Shown here in pieces: positions 5,885 through 6,268 of a DNA stretch of 6,268 bases (position 1 is the first letter of the stretch; each line of letters opens with the position of its first letter). The position numbers were made by a program, and so were the translations under genes. The stretch spans positions 1-6,268 of the forward strand of contig DCMF01000090.1 of assembly GCA_002321305.1 (NCBI GenBank), in the 5' to 3' direction. The stretch comes from Verrucomicrobia bacterium UBA1629 (GTDB lineage: Bacteria > Verrucomicrobiota > Kiritimatiellia > RFP12 > UBA1067). The notes under the pieces were generated by a model. The model did not search any database, was not told where the DNA came from, and worked only from the letters and a program-made list of their open reading frames with translations.

Positions 5885-5908
5885 TGAAGCCGCTTTTGGT
5901 CGGCTTCA
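5885..5908. repeat. Perfect 8-bp hairpin, possible minus-strand terminator
   Basis: TGAAGCCG (5885-5892) and CGGCTTCA (5901-5908) are exact inverted repeats around an 8-base loop. Read on the minus strand the stem is followed by GCCTTTATTTTC, a T-rich run resembling a weak intrinsic terminator. On the plus strand there is no T-tract, and the right arm lies in the ATPase remnant reading frame. Confidence 0.4.
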
Positions 5909-6138
5909 ACATCGAGGTGAAGAGCGGCAAGCATTATCAGCGGCATCGTGCGCTGAACCGAATCATGGGTGTTCCCGACTATGCGATTTCCGAGGCGGTT
6001 GTTTTCGATGATGCGGTACTTGCCGACAAGGGGCGCATCTATTATGCGCCAATCTACATGGCGATGTTCCTTGTTCGCGAAATGTTGCCGGCGAAGATGC
6101 CTTATGAGATTGGTGTGCCGATTCGCTTTCCTGAATGA
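5896..6138 (+). pseudogene. 3' remnant of a second DUF4143 ATPase
   Basis: From about 5902 the frame reads GFNIEVKSGKHYQRHRALNR and continues with PDYAISEAVVF, RIYYAPIYMAMFL and a final IRFPE before TGA. This matches the C-terminal end of DUF4143 ATPases, where EVKSG is the conserved ExK element of the nuclease-like fold and IYYxPIYM is a common final strand. About 80 residues remain of an expected 400-450; Walker motifs and the DUF4143 core are missing. An in-frame TAA lies at 5878-5880, no start with a ribosome-binding site is seen, and upstream DNA is the unrelated GC-rich region. It differs in sequence from the end of the intact ATPase at 3548-4897, so it is a relic of a different subfamily, not a copy. 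The 5' limit given is the start of recognisable similarity. Confidence 0.8.
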
Positions 6139-6175
6139 AATTCTAGGGCTTCCCTTGGCACCAAGAGCTTTTCGT

Positions 6176-6187
6176 TAGACGCGTCTA
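6176..6187. repeat. Perfect 12-bp palindrome
   Basis: TAGACGCGTCTA equals its own reverse complement. It lies 38 bases past the stop of the ATPase remnant. A dimeric DNA-binding protein site is possible; nothing identifies the protein. Confidence 0.6.
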
Positions 6188-6211
6188 TCGCGGCCGTTTG
6201 GACGGCGCTGT

Positions 6212-6251
6212 CCCCCTCCATGGATTTTTTGCGCAAATGGATAAATGGGGG
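6212..6251. repeat. Imperfect inverted repeat centred on TTTGCGCAAA
   Basis: CCCCC (6212-6216) pairs with GGGGG (6247-6251) and TCCAT (6217-6221) with ATGGA (6237-6241), leaving a 5-base bulge TAAAT on the right arm. The centre contains the 10-bp palindrome TTTGCGCAAA (6228-6237). It could be an operator or a transcript hairpin; there is no T-tract after it. Confidence 0.45.
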
Positions 6252-6268
6252 GAGTCAACCATAAATTT

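Larger units (their letters stand above)
6139..6268. other. AT-richer intergenic stretch with palindromes at window end
   Basis: No gene is visible in these last 130 bases. They contain CTTG-GCAC-CAAG (6154-6165 region), the perfect 12-bp palindrome TAGACGCGTCTA (6176-6187), and a larger imperfect inverted repeat (6212-6251) in which CCCCC and TCCAT pair with ATGGA and GGGGG around TTTGCGCAAA. By analogy with the region before 3548, this may be the control region of a gene beyond the right edge, but no promoter is seen inside the window. Confidence 0.5.

Overview
The window is GC-rich and reads as bacterial. It carries a secreted carbohydrate-active enzyme, a hybrid LacI-like/AraC-type (XylR-like) regulator, and DUF4143-family ATPases next to AT-rich promoter repeats. 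This mix suggests a polysaccharide-degrading member of the Kiritimatiellota, Lentisphaerota, Verrucomicrobiota or Planctomycetota, perhaps from gut or sediment. The assignment is an inference from gene content and composition; there is no rRNA or other phylogenetic marker.

Layout. Positions 1-165 hold a perfect 17-bp tandem repeat at the window edge, an extended -10 promoter and a leader containing a spaced direct repeat. Positions 166-2124 encode a secreted two-domain enzyme, with a GH5-like (clan A) TIM barrel fused to an alpha/beta serine hydrolase. Positions 2176-3327 encode an XylR-type regulator with a sugar-binding-protein-like sensor and a C-terminal AraC double HTH. It is probably co-transcribed with the enzyme and is the obvious candidate to control it. 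Positions 3328-3547 are an AT-rich control region with three operator-like repeats and a strong sigma70-type promoter. Positions 3548-4897 encode a complete AAA/DUF4143 ATPase of visibly lower GC.

The most striking structural feature is a perfect 97-bp direct repeat. The last 97 bp of the regulator reading frame (3230-3326) recur at 4926-5022, immediately after the ATPase gene and in the same frame. There they sit behind a new ATG and a plausible ribosome-binding site, giving a 34-codon ORF that is essentially the second HTH of the regulator. The ATPase, its promoter and its repeats therefore look like a 1,696-bp cassette placed at the 3' end of the regulator gene, with that 3' end duplicated, much as integrating elements restore a target gene's end.

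After the cassette, about 850 bp (5024-5880) hold no convincing protein gene. They are packed with GC-rich inverted repeats, including an apparent three-way junction, and the two ends of the region (5051-5059 and 5856-5864) are complementary. This could be a large structured RNA or a non-autonomous element. It is followed by the 3' remnant of a second, different DUF4143 ATPase (to 6138). The window ends in a short AT-rich stretch with a 12-bp palindrome and a larger imperfect hairpin. Overall, a conventional carbohydrate-use operon (1-3327) adjoins an accessory region (3328-6268) that has collected DUF4143 modules and repeats.
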